Below are positions 44,379 to 52,766 of a stretch of DNA of 64,000 nucleotides, piece after piece; the stretch's first letter is position 1; each line of letters begins with the position of its first letter. Made by a program: the position numbers and the translations under genes. The stretch lies in contig NZ_JQJI01000008.1 of the NCBI RefSeq assembly GCF_000745455.1, positions 1-64,000 of the forward strand, given 5' to 3'. The notes beneath the pieces were generated by a model. The model was not told where the DNA came from and made no database searches. It was given only the letters and a program-made list of their open reading frames with translations. The DNA comes from Mesoaciditoga lauensis cd-1655R = DSM 25116. Its GTDB lineage: Bacteria; Thermotogota; Thermotogae; Mesoaciditogales; Mesoaciditogaceae.

Positions 44379-45840
44379 GGATTTTGATTTACAAAGGAAA
44401 ATGCCTCAATGGAAAGAAGTCGTTCAAGATCTAGAGTTAAACGTTCTTTTTGATGCAATGGCAAAAGAAGATGATTTCTTTAGGGAAGTTTCAGAAGCAG
44501 CCATCCTTTCTCCGTTATCAGATGTTAAAAGCATCTTGTACCGACAGGAAATTTTAAAAGATTGTTTGGCCAATCCTTCTTTAATAAAGGAAATGTACGA
44601 TATATCTTTGGAGTCTTTTGATGTTGAGAAAAACACCTTCTTCGGTTTTTTCAGCAGGTATCCTATTGGCATGCTTGACAGTTCTGTAAAAGCCATGACA
44701 ATGCTCGTTAAGACGCTTAAAAAACTCCGAAATATCGCAGATGAAAAATCTGGAAAATTCCATTCTAAAGGCTTCAAAAGATTCTTTAACATGGTAAAGA
44801 ATGAACTGAGTGATGAGTATTTTGAAGAAGTTGAGAAGCATCTGGAAACTTTGGAATTCAAAAATGGCATGTTGATAAGCGCTGACCTTGGAATGGGAAA
44901 CAAAGGAGTAAATTACACCTTACGTAAGCCAAACGAAGAGAAAAAACGATGGATTTCTAAGATCTTTTCAAAGAGAGAGGAAGAATTCACCTTCCGCATA
45001 GCTGAAAGAGATCAAAATGGTGCAAAAGCTTTATCTAATCTAAAAGAAAGAGGAATAAATTCCGTTGCAAATGCGCTTACTCAATCCGTCGATCACATTC
45101 TTAGTTTTTTCACCGTCTTGAAAACTGAACTTGCTTTTTATTTGGCCGCGATGAACCTTTATGACTCTTTAGAAAGGTTGGGGGAGCCTTTATCTTTTCC
45201 GGTACCACATGATATTGGAACCTCGATACATGAATTCAAATGTTTGTACGATCCTTCTCTGGCGCTAACCCTAAACAAGAAAGTTATTGGAAATGACCTA
45301 AAGGCAAATGGTAAAAATCTCTTTGTGATAACAGGCGCCAACAGGGGAGGAAAATCCACGTTTTTAAGAAGCATCGGAATTGCACAGTTGATGATGCAGA
45401 GCGGTATTTTTGCTCCCGCAGAACATTTCTCTTCAAGCATATCGAAAAAGATCTTCACCCATTACAAAAGGAAAGAAGATGAAAAGATGGAGAGCGGAAA
45501 ATTCGATGAGGAGTTGAGGAGAATGAATAAAATAGCCACCGATCTCGTGCCGCATTCAATGGTTCTATTCAACGAATCGTTTTCCGCAACGAATGAAATA
45601 GAAGGCTCTGAAATAGCAAAGGAAGTTGTTTTGGCCCTTAAAGAGAAAGACGTTGAAGTGTTTTTCGTCACTCACATGTACGAATTCGCTCATTCCATGT
45701 ATGAAAAGCATTTTGATGATGCTATCTTCTTGGTAGCCGAACGTTTAGAAGACGGCAACCGCACTTTCAAAATAAAAGAAGGAAAGCCTTTGCAAACAAG
45801 CTTTGGTATCGATCTGTACGAGCGTTTATTCGAAAAATGA
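44350..45840 (+). CDS. MutS-related ATPase protein 2
   Basis: This 496-residue paralogue of the preceding protein has the same plan: helical core, then a MutS-type ATPase with VITGANRGGKSTFLRS near residue 330 and MVLFNESFSATNEIEGSE. It also lacks the mismatch-recognition domain. The start is ATG 44350, seven bases after GAGGG, inside the end of gene 1, so the two are coupled and may form a heterodimer, as MutS-family ATPases work as dimers (inference). It is controlled by the same fluoride riboswitch. Confidence 0.85.
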   Translation: MKVFLMHEDKDFDLQRKMPQWKEVVQDLELNVLFDAMAKEDDFFREVSEAAILSPLSDVKSILYRQEILKDCLANPSLIKEMYDISLESFDVEKNTFFGFFSRYPIGMLDSSVKAMTMLVKTLKKLRNIADEKSGKFHSKGFKRFFNMVKNELSDEYFEEVEKHLETLEFKNGMLISADLGMGNKGVNYTLRKPNEEKKRWISKIFSKREEEFTFRIAERDQNGAKALSNLKERGINSVANALTQSVDHILSFFTVLKTELAFYLAAMNLYDSLERLGEPLSFPVPHDIGTSIHEFKCLYDPSLALTLNKKVIGNDLKANGKNLFVITGANRGGKSTFLRSIGIAQLMMQSGIFAPAEHFSSSISKKIFTHYKRKEDEKMESGKFDEELRRMNKIATDLVPHSMVLFNESFSATNEIEGSEIAKEVVLALKEKDVEVFFVTHMYEFAHSMYEKHFDDAIFLVAERLEDGNRTFKIKEGKPLQTSFGIDLYERLFEK

Positions 45841-45957
45841 ACATCAATTCTACTTGTGTTCGAACATTGCAGAAGGCGTTACAAAGAGAACCTGTGAGCA
45901 GAATTTGAACGCAGCGCTTTTTGATTTAAAACCCGCTTTCCAAGCGGCCAAGGCAAT

Positions 45958-46012
45958 TTCTTCGAAGTCCTGTCAGAACGAATTCGCTCTGACAAGTACT
46001 TTGAGGGGAGAT
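45958..46012 (-). repeat. Interspersed repeat, copy F (core deleted, inverted)
   Basis: TCGAAGTCCTGTCAGAAC and GAATTCGCT run directly into CTGACAAGTACTTTGAGG. These are both ends of the element in minus orientation with the internal 130 or so bases missing. Similarity extends left (CCGCTTTCCAAGCGG hairpin, also near copy G) and right (GGGAGATTTAATTTC). The rest of 45841-46138 holds no gene. Confidence 0.75.
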
Positions 46013-46138
46013 TTAATTTCTTTTTGTTTGGCTTTGCGCTTTGTAGTTGCTTTTCACACATGTTTAGTCTCATTTTAGTTTATTCGATTATTTGCAATGC
46101 TTAAGGCATTAACAACACTGACACACAGGATAAAAATT

Positions 46139-46990
46139 CTACCGTGATATGTCGCGGTGTGACACGTTAACAGGAAGCTTGTCTTTAAGTATTTCGCCCA
46201 ATTTCTGAGCGATGTAAACAGATCTGTGTTTTCCACCCGTGCACCCCACTGAGACGTAAAGGATGTCTTTTGCCTCTTTTGAATAGTTGTCTATGACGAA
46301 TTCCAACACCTTTGCAAGCCTTGATACGTACTCTTTTACAACTTCAAATTGCTCGAAGTATTTGATCACTTCTTTTTCCACGCCGGTTTTATCCTTCAAT
46401 TCTTCCACGTAATAGGGATTCGGCAAAAATCTTGCATCGAATATGAAGTCAGAACTTACCGGTATTCCGTACTTGAAACCAAAAGATTCTATGAACAGTT
46501 TCATCGAGCGGTTTAAATTTCCCTCGATGAATTCCACAATGCGGCGTCGCAACTCGTGTGAATTCATAAGAGAAGTGTCCAAAACGTAATTCGACATCTC
46601 TTTCACTTTTGAAAGCATTTCTCTTTCTTTTCGTATGAGATCTTTCAGAGGAGTTTTACCATCTGAAAGTGGGTGCTTGCGGCGGGTGAGGCTGTACCTG
46701 TTGATAAGCACATCGTCTTTCGCATCCAAAAAGATGATCTTGACTTTCAAGCCCATATTTTTCAGCTTTTCTACGACTTTTTCTATGTCACCAAAATATT
46801 CACCACTTCTCACATCTATAACGGCGGCTATTCTTTTATCCTCAACGGAGGGATGTTTCATTATGGACACCATGTTTAAGAGTAGATCTGGAGGAATGTT
46901 GTCCATGCAAAAATAGCCCATATCTTCCAAAACACCTAATGCGGTTGATTTTCCAGCACCTGACAGGCCAGAAACTATGACCATTTCCAT
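46139..46990 (-). CDS. rapZ: RNase adapter / P-loop protein RapZ (YvcJ family)
   Basis: This 283-residue nucleotide-binding protein has Walker A SGLSGAGKST at residues 7-16 and the C-terminal family signature VSVGCTGGKHRSVYIAQKL. In E. coli RapZ binds GlcN6P and guides small-RNA decay; in Gram-positive bacteria YvcJ binds nucleotides and UDP-GlcNAc-related signals. The role in Thermotogota is not established. The start is ATG 46990, eight bases after AGGAGG. It appears monocistronic. Confidence 0.95.
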   Translation of the reverse strand: MEMVIVSGLSGAGKSTALGVLEDMGYFCMDNIPPDLLLNMVSIMKHPSVEDKRIAAVIDVRSGEYFGDIEKVVEKLKNMGLKVKIIFLDAKDDVLINRYSLTRRKHPLSDGKTPLKDLIRKEREMLSKVKEMSNYVLDTSLMNSHELRRRIVEFIEGNLNRSMKLFIESFGFKYGIPVSSDFIFDARFLPNPYYVEELKDKTGVEKEVIKYFEQFEVVKEYVSRLAKVLEFVIDNYSKEAKDILYVSVGCTGGKHRSVYIAQKLGEILKDKLPVNVSHRDISR

Positions 46991-47031
46991 TCGAAATCCT
47001 CCTGTTTTAAAACGTCGCTTGTTTCATTCTA

Positions 47032-48183
47032 TCATTTTTCGAATATGGCTCTCACACGTATATAATAGTCTGTCGAGCGGAAAGTGTTTTTCGCCTTTTT
47101 GTTTGTAAACATGGAAAGTGCCGCTTTAAAAAGAGTTTCAACATTCGTATGTGGGAATTCTAAGTTGGCTTTTACCCAGACGAGGGACTTTTCGTTATCA
47201 ATAGGGGTGATCTTCCATATCTTGCATGGAATATCCCCTTTTACTTTGTACGAAGGTGCTTTTGGCATTACGAATTTCAATCCGTCTATTTCCAACCCGT
47301 TGTAAACTGACGCAAGACGATTTTCTATTATAGCGGTTGCCACGTTGGAAGAATACTCGTATTTCACCTTAAAATAATCTGGGAGAAGAACGTTCACTTT
47401 TACGTTGGTACCATCAACGTTAACGAGCAAAAAGTGGTAGTATCCACCGCTTGCCGGATCGCCATCTAACGGAGCACCGCTTCCGCCTGTTATAACGTAA
47501 TCTATGCCATTTTCACGCTTTTGCCAAAAGAAATGTTCGTGACCTTGAAAAATGACGCGAACGTTATGGTATTTCGAATTGAATTTTTCTATAAAACTTT
47601 TCACATCTTTCGCCATTTTTTTGTCGCGCCACGCCGTTTTGTTTCCTTTTTCCACCAGCGGTTTGTGCATGAAGAAGAAGACGTTTTGTGCGGATGTGGC
47701 GTGAGCAAGATCCGATTTCAACCACTCAAATTGTTGTTGGGTAAAACTTCCATTTGGAAAATTGACGTTGGTGTCCAGGATCACAAAATGATTGTTGGAA
47801 TAATCGAATGAATAATACAACGGCTTTTTAAGAAGTTCTATGTAATCACGTTGACCACCCACGCCGGCAACTTCGTGGTTTCCAACAACCGGATAAAAAG
47901 GAATGGTAAAGGCTTTTATGACGTTTAAAAATTCTTCGTATTCTTCTTTTGTCCTCTGAGCATTCGCCCCATATCCATACACGAAATCTCCCACTCCAAC
48001 GACAAACGCTGGGTGTATCCACTCGATTTCTTGAACTATCTCTTTGAATACCCTCGGCTGGGCGTCCTGATTGTTAAAAGGCCTGTTATCTCCAAAAACG
48101 GCAAAACGAAATGATTGAGAAAATCCAACACTTAAAAAGAGCGTTAGGGCGATCACAACCCAAATTATCTTGGATATCTTCAT
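47032..48183 (-). CDS. Exported calcineurin-like metallophosphoesterase
   Basis: This 383-residue protein has a signal peptide (KISKIIWVVIALTLFLSVGFS). All metal-binding motifs of the calcineurin-like family are present: VFGDNRP, VGVGDFVYG, VVGNHEVAG, FFMHKPL and FQGHEHFFW. It probably hydrolyses phosphoesters outside the cytoplasm, like purple-acid-phosphatase-related enzymes; the substrate is unknown. The start is ATG 48183, behind GAGGGGACAAG. It lies alone downstream of the GH3/ABC operon and its terminator. Confidence 0.88.
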   Translation of the reverse strand: MKISKIIWVVIALTLFLSVGFSQSFRFAVFGDNRPFNNQDAQPRVFKEIVQEIEWIHPAFVVGVGDFVYGYGANAQRTKEEYEEFLNVIKAFTIPFYPVVGNHEVAGVGGQRDYIELLKKPLYYSFDYSNNHFVILDTNVNFPNGSFTQQQFEWLKSDLAHATSAQNVFFFMHKPLVEKGNKTAWRDKKMAKDVKSFIEKFNSKYHNVRVIFQGHEHFFWQKRENGIDYVITGGSGAPLDGDPASGGYYHFLLVNVDGTNVKVNVLLPDYFKVKYEYSSNVATAIIENRLASVYNGLEIDGLKFVMPKAPSYKVKGDIPCKIWKITPIDNEKSLVWVKANLEFPHTNVETLFKAALSMFTNKKAKNTFRSTDYYIRVRAIFEK

Positions 48184-48210
48184 TCTTGTCCCCCTCTTCA
48201 ATAAGGATGA

Positions 48211-48246
48211 AAAAAGACCACACTTTCAATTTAAGTGTAGTCTTTT
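48211..48246 (-). terminator. Intrinsic terminator of the third ABC importer operon
   Basis: AAAAAGACCACACTT and AAGTGTAGTCTTTT form a stem with a single mismatch and a loop of about seven bases. The minus-strand 3' side ends in a T run. It lies 20 bases after the permease stop at 48267. Confidence 0.85.
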
Positions 48247-48266
48247 AAAGTGAAGTTGTCAAATCT

Positions 48267-49097
48267 TTAGTACTTTACTCCCCCAGCTGTAAGTCCCCTA
48301 ACAAAGAATCTTTGCATGAAGATGAAAGCTATTATCAAAGGTAGGCTTGCCAGTATCATACCGGCGGCGGTGTACTTGAAATTCGTTTGGAAGGTGCTGT
48401 TCAAGTACATCAAGGCGACTGTAAGAGGATACTTGTTCGAATCGCTCAAAACTATCAACGGCCACAAGAATATGTCCCACCAGGTTATCGCCTGGAGTAT
48501 GGCAAATGCGGATATCGTTGGCGTTATAAGTGGCGTCATTATCCTGAACCATATGTAGAATTCTCCGGCACCATCTATTCTGGCAGCGTCTTCAAAATCT
48601 TTTGGTATTCCCAAATAGGCCTGTCTGAAAAGAAACACCCCAAAAGCACTTACGGCCAAAGGTAAGATTACGCCAGTATAGGTGTTGAGGAGATGCATGT
48701 TCTTAAGCGTCAAGTAATTGACTATAAGACCACCTTGAAATGGTAGCATCAACGGCAAAAGCATTACGTAAAACACTATCTTCTTTCCGTAAAAATCGAA
48801 GCGTGCCAAAGGGTAAGCGGCCAAGGCGGCCAGGAATACGTTTACAAGAACTCCCACGACGGTTAGAAGAATGGAATTAAGATAGAATTTGACAAGCCCA
48901 AGTTGGCTCCACACCACCGCGTAATTTTTAAACGTTACGGGATGAGGGATCAAATCTGGCGGAAATTTATACACGTTCGACGACACTTCTACAGAAGTTT
49001 TGAACGTCCAATAATATGGAAAGGTGGTTATCACGGCGAAGAACGTCATCAAGATTAAAACGTATATCAAATTTCTTCTTTTTTTGGAATTAACCAT
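48267..49097 (-). CDS. Sugar ABC transporter permease, MalG type
   Basis: This 276-residue inner-membrane permease has six membrane segments, the EAA loop EDAARIDGAGEFYIWFRIMT and the ending LTAGGVKY. Its ATG overlaps the stop of the upstream permease by eight bases. It is the last gene of the ROK-GH3-ABC operon, which has no ATPase gene. Confidence 0.9.
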   Translation of the reverse strand: MVNSKKRRNLIYVLILMTFFAVITTFPYYWTFKTSVEVSSNVYKFPPDLIPHPVTFKNYAVVWSQLGLVKFYLNSILLTVVGVLVNVFLAALAAYPLARFDFYGKKIVFYVMLLPLMLPFQGGLIVNYLTLKNMHLLNTYTGVILPLAVSAFGVFLFRQAYLGIPKDFEDAARIDGAGEFYIWFRIMTPLITPTISAFAILQAITWWDIFLWPLIVLSDSNKYPLTVALMYLNSTFQTNFKYTAAGMILASLPLIIAFIFMQRFFVRGLTAGGVKY

Positions 49098-49992
49098 AAT
49101 AACTCTGTACGCCCCCTTCTTTGAAGAACTTCAAATTCACCATGGTGGCGATTATGAGAACAACGCTTAATATAACCGCCAAAGCGGATGAGTAACCAAA
49201 GCTCAGATTTTCAAAGGCTTTTTTGTATATTAGAACTCCCATCGTTTCCGTGGCATGGTAAGGTCCTCCGCCCGTCATGACGTATATTTCAGTGAAGACG
49301 TTCAAAGCGGCTATCGTGGATATTATCGAGCAGAACATCACGTAAGGCTTTAAAAGCGGCAATGTTATCTTCCAAAAGATCGTTGAATTGGATGCACCGT
49401 CTATTTTTGCCGCTTCTACCAAAGTGGATGGAACTCCCTGAAGCCCTGCCAAATAAAGCATCATGTAGTATCCCATTCCTTTCCACATCGTGACGAACAT
49501 GATTGAAAAAAGTGCGATGTGTGGATTGGTCAACCATCCTATCGGTTGTGGTATAAGATGAAGAGCCATTAAAACGTAATTCAAAACGCCTCGTCGGGTA
49601 AAGATCCAATCCCAAGAAAGAGCCACGACTGTCATAGACGTTATAACGGGTATAAAGTAGAATGTTCTAAAGACATTTACACCCTTCATCTGCCTGTTCA
49701 CCAACAATGCCATTACTATGGCGAGAAGCTGAAGAGGAGGTACAACCAGCAAATAGAGAAAACTGTTCTTCATAGCGTTCCAGAATTGCCAACTGTGAAA
49801 CGCTTTTGTGTAATTGGCCACCCCTACCCATTTCATAGGGCTTATAAAATCGTATTTGAAAAAGGATAACACCACACCGTAAATCATTGGATAATAAGTG
49901 AATATTCCCAAAATAATAGCCGGAACCACTATGAAGAGGTATGCTATCCATGTTTGTTTTACTTTTATCCTGTGATGAAAGTTATTCGCCAC
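49090..49992 (-). CDS. Sugar ABC transporter permease, MalF type
   Basis: This 300-residue inner-membrane permease has six membrane segments and the EAA loop EAAKIDGASNSTIFWKITLP, followed by MTGGGPYHATE. It partners the gene at 48267. It follows the binding-protein gene after 77 bases containing a hairpin. Confidence 0.9.
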   Translation of the reverse strand: MANNFHHRIKVKQTWIAYLFIVVPAIILGIFTYYPMIYGVVLSFFKYDFISPMKWVGVANYTKAFHSWQFWNAMKNSFLYLLVVPPLQLLAIVMALLVNRQMKGVNVFRTFYFIPVITSMTVVALSWDWIFTRRGVLNYVLMALHLIPQPIGWLTNPHIALFSIMFVTMWKGMGYYMMLYLAGLQGVPSTLVEAAKIDGASNSTIFWKITLPLLKPYVMFCSIISTIAALNVFTEIYVMTGGGPYHATETMGVLIYKKAFENLSFGYSSALAVILSVVLIIATMVNLKFFKEGGVQSYYG

Positions 49993-50026
49993 GTTTTCAA
50001 CTCCTCGATTTTGAATTTAAAAATAA

Positions 50027-50056
50027 ACTTCGTGGAGCCGAACGACTCCACGAAGT
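50027..50056 (-). promoter_or_regulatory. Intercistronic hairpin between binding-protein and permease genes
   Basis: ACTTCGTGGAG and CTCCACGAAGT form a perfect 11-bp stem with an eight-base loop, followed on the minus strand by TTATTTTTAAA. It lies between the binding-protein stop and the first permease, as in the other two importers of this window. A leaky terminator or an mRNA stabiliser is likely. Confidence 0.8.
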
Positions 50057-50069
50057 AAAAACGTTCCGT

Positions 50070-51338
50070 TCAATCGTTTCCAGCTAAAGCTTCATCCCAC
50101 GCTTTTGCCGCATCGTTCAAAGCCTGTTGAGGCGTTTTCACCCCCAAGAAAGCTGCAGATATGGCATCGTTCAGAGTTTGAAAGAGTTCATGTGGATTTG
50201 GAATGTTGTAGATGACGTACGAAACATGATTCAATTCTTTTGCAGCCGTTATTCTTACTTTAGTCGGCAACGTGCCGTCATACTTGCTGAAGAACGGATC
50301 CTTAAGGGCAGATTTTCTCGTTGGGAATATGGTTACAAGCTTATCAAATGCGATTTCATTTTCCGCATTCGTGACGTAAGCCGCAAAATCGGCCGCCACT
50401 TTTGGATGTTTCGTTCCCTTAACTATCACCAAATCTTGAATTGCCGCACCAAAGATCTTTGATTCGCCAAGTGGAACCGGTGCGACATCGGACTCTTCGT
50501 AGATATCCGGGCTGTTGACCTTTACTCTATCGGCAAATTGCGGGCCTGTGATCAACATGGCAAGCTGTCCTGAGCCGTAGAGCTCTGTGGATTTAGTCCA
50601 AGCTCCACCTTCGATTATGTTCTTCGGAAGGTAGCCTAATTTGTAAAGTGTTGCCCACTTTGTGAGAATGTGTACGTATTCCGGCTCGTTAAAGATGGCC
50701 TTCTTTCCGTCTGGAGAAAGCAATGGCAATCCATAAAAGAAAAGAGGGGGAGTGGAAGATTGCAATATGGTTGGCATCATGCCGTAAGTGCCCGTCCTGT
50801 CTTTTATTATTATTGAGTCTATGATGGCTTCATCCCACGTCTTTGGTGGTTGATTCGGATCCAAACCTGCTTTTTCGAAGAGCTTTCTGTTGTAGAACGT
50901 CACATCTGGCGCAACGTACCAAGGAAGTGAATACATTTTTCCGTTTATAGATGTTGCCTTCAACATGCTCGCGAAGTAGTCGTTTATGACGTTGGAGGGC
51001 AGGAGATCGTTAAAAGGCAAGAGCGCTCCACGTCGCGCAAAATCCAAAGTCCAATCCGCGTTGAGGTTTACAACGTCTGGCACTTGACCAGAAGCAATCG
51101 CGCCCAGCAATTTCTGTTGCTCAACGTTCCACGGAATGTCTTCCCAGATTACTTTTACGTCTGGATGAGTTTTCTCGTAACCGTTAACTATGCTGGTGAT
51201 GAAATTGGTGAACTTTGGCTTCAGCGACATAGTCCAGAACGTGATCGTCGTTGTTGCCATCAGTGCGCTGGAAAGCAATACGACGATCAATATGATGGTT
51301 CCAGCAATCGCAATTTTTCTGAAGCTGTTTTTCCTCAT
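50070..51338 (-). CDS. Extracellular sugar-binding protein of ABC importer (GH3 operon)
   Basis: This 422-residue secreted binding protein of the SBP_bac_1 family has a signal anchor in residues 10-28 (IAIAGTIILIVVLLSSALMA). The mature start TTITFWTMSLKPKFTNFITS has the typical ITFW pattern, and DVKVIWEDIPWNVEQQ fits the ligand-cleft region. It lies 20 bases after the GH3 gene. An N-acetylglucosamine- or glucoside-containing sugar would suit that neighbour, but this is inference. Confidence 0.9.
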   Translation of the reverse strand: MRKNSFRKIAIAGTIILIVVLLSSALMATTTITFWTMSLKPKFTNFITSIVNGYEKTHPDVKVIWEDIPWNVEQQKLLGAIASGQVPDVVNLNADWTLDFARRGALLPFNDLLPSNVINDYFASMLKATSINGKMYSLPWYVAPDVTFYNRKLFEKAGLDPNQPPKTWDEAIIDSIIIKDRTGTYGMMPTILQSSTPPLFFYGLPLLSPDGKKAIFNEPEYVHILTKWATLYKLGYLPKNIIEGGAWTKSTELYGSGQLAMLITGPQFADRVKVNSPDIYEESDVAPVPLGESKIFGAAIQDLVIVKGTKHPKVAADFAAYVTNAENEIAFDKLVTIFPTRKSALKDPFFSKYDGTLPTKVRITAAKELNHVSYVIYNIPNPHELFQTLNDAISAAFLGVKTPQQALNDAAKAWDEALAGND

Positions 51339-51358
51339 AAAGATACACCTCCTATTTT

Positions 51359-52762
51359 TTAACCCCTTGTGGGGATCTCCTGAATCAATTTGAAACCCAT
51401 TCCCATCGATACGGGAGTTGTTGAATACGTAACCACATAATTCTTTTCTTTGAAGATCTCCTTATCGTACGGATCATGAGATATAACATAGAGCGTATTT
51501 TGAGGAAGTGATTTGTGAAATTCAATAAGCTTTTCATTTCTAAAAGCGTCTACAACCATGTCCACGATCAAAGCATCATCTTCAAGAGAGATTGGTTTCG
51601 GATCCTCCAAATTGTATTTGACCACTTTTGCATTTAGCATTCTCTTTGCTTCTTTTTCTATGATTTCGAAATGTTCGGTAAGCACATCCGCTTGACTCAA
51701 CTGGCGAGGAAAGGGCATGAGAAACACTACCTTGTCTCTTTTTGAAAGCGAATTGATTCCAATTTCCATTGCCCCGTCCGCCACTTCTTTTATAAAGCCT
51801 ATGTTTTCTGGAGAGAAGTACTTGTTTATCAAGTGTTCCACCTTTTCTATAGACTTTCGAAGTTTACTTTCATTAATGCGTCCTTCTTTTACCAATTTTT
51901 CAAGCGCTTCGTAAAATACGTTGAAATTCTTTGTTCCTTCTGAGAGTAATATCATGTCTCCGCCAGCGTTGAAGAATTTTTCTACGATCTCTTCAACGGA
52001 AAAATTTGAAGATATCGCCTTCATCTCCATCGCGTCGCTCAAGATCACGCCTTCGTATCCAAACCTATCACGCAATATCGAAGTCAAGATCTTTTTTGAA
52101 AGTGTTGCTGGAAGTTCGTCTACTGCCGAATAGATCACGTGAGAAGTCATGACGAGTTCTATCCCGTTTTCCACGGCAGCTTCAAAAGGTAAAAAGTCTT
52201 CCCTTTCGAGTACATCTATAGGAGTGTCAACTTTCACTGCCGTTTCGTGTGAATCGGAAAAAGCTTTTCCATGACCCGGAAAATGTTTGGCGCAGGCAAG
52301 CATATTTTCGCTCTTGTATCCCTTCAAAAAGTTGGAAGAGTACCTTACAATTTCGTGGGGGTCCGAGCTAAGGGTTCTAAAACCCATGACGGCACTACTT
52401 TTTGGCGTGTACAAATCCATAACCGGTGCGAAGATCGTGTTGTACCCCAATGTTCTCATTATTCTTGCGGACATTTTTGCATATTCTCTCGCGTAAATTT
52501 CCTTTGTTCTTCCCAACGCCATGTTTCCTGGAAAAGGCGGAACAAATGGGATCGTTTCAAGTTGACCGCCTTCGTGATCGGAAGAGATGAGAAGCTTCTT
52601 GGATTGTTTGTTCACAAAATCGAAAAAGTCTATCAGTTCAGGGTAATTCTTGCTTATCGATGGGTAAAGGATAACACCACCTACGTTTCTCCGCGCCAAA
52701 AAGGACTTTGTCTCATCATCTATCTTACTTATTCCACAGAAAAAAAGCCTGTCGTAATCCAT
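51359..52762 (-). CDS. Glycoside hydrolase family 3, beta-N-acetylhexosaminidase (NagZ-like)
   Basis: This 467-residue enzyme without signal peptide probably removes beta-linked N-acetylglucosamine from imported sugars or muropeptides. The NagZ/GH3 features are SSDHEGGQLETIPF, KHFPGHGKAFSDSH (the His-Asp pair used as acid/base in NagZ) and VILSDAMEMKAIS with the nucleophile Asp. A C-terminal Rossmann-like domain of about 120 residues follows. The start is ATG 52762, just past the stop of the ROK regulator; the longer frame to 52792 overlaps that gene. Confidence 0.9.
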   Translation of the reverse strand: MDYDRLFFCGISKIDDETKSFLARRNVGGVILYPSISKNYPELIDFFDFVNKQSKKLLISSDHEGGQLETIPFVPPFPGNMALGRTKEIYAREYAKMSARIMRTLGYNTIFAPVMDLYTPKSSAVMGFRTLSSDPHEIVRYSSNFLKGYKSENMLACAKHFPGHGKAFSDSHETAVKVDTPIDVLEREDFLPFEAAVENGIELVMTSHVIYSAVDELPATLSKKILTSILRDRFGYEGVILSDAMEMKAISSNFSVEEIVEKFFNAGGDMILLSEGTKNFNVFYEALEKLVKEGRINESKLRKSIEKVEHLINKYFSPENIGFIKEVADGAMEIGINSLSKRDKVVFLMPFPRQLSQADVLTEHFEIIEKEAKRMLNAKVVKYNLEDPKPISLEDDALIVDMVVDAFRNEKLIEFHKSLPQNTLYVISHDPYDKEIFKEKNYVVTYSTTPVSMGMGFKLIQEIPTRG

Positions 52763-52766
52763 ACTC

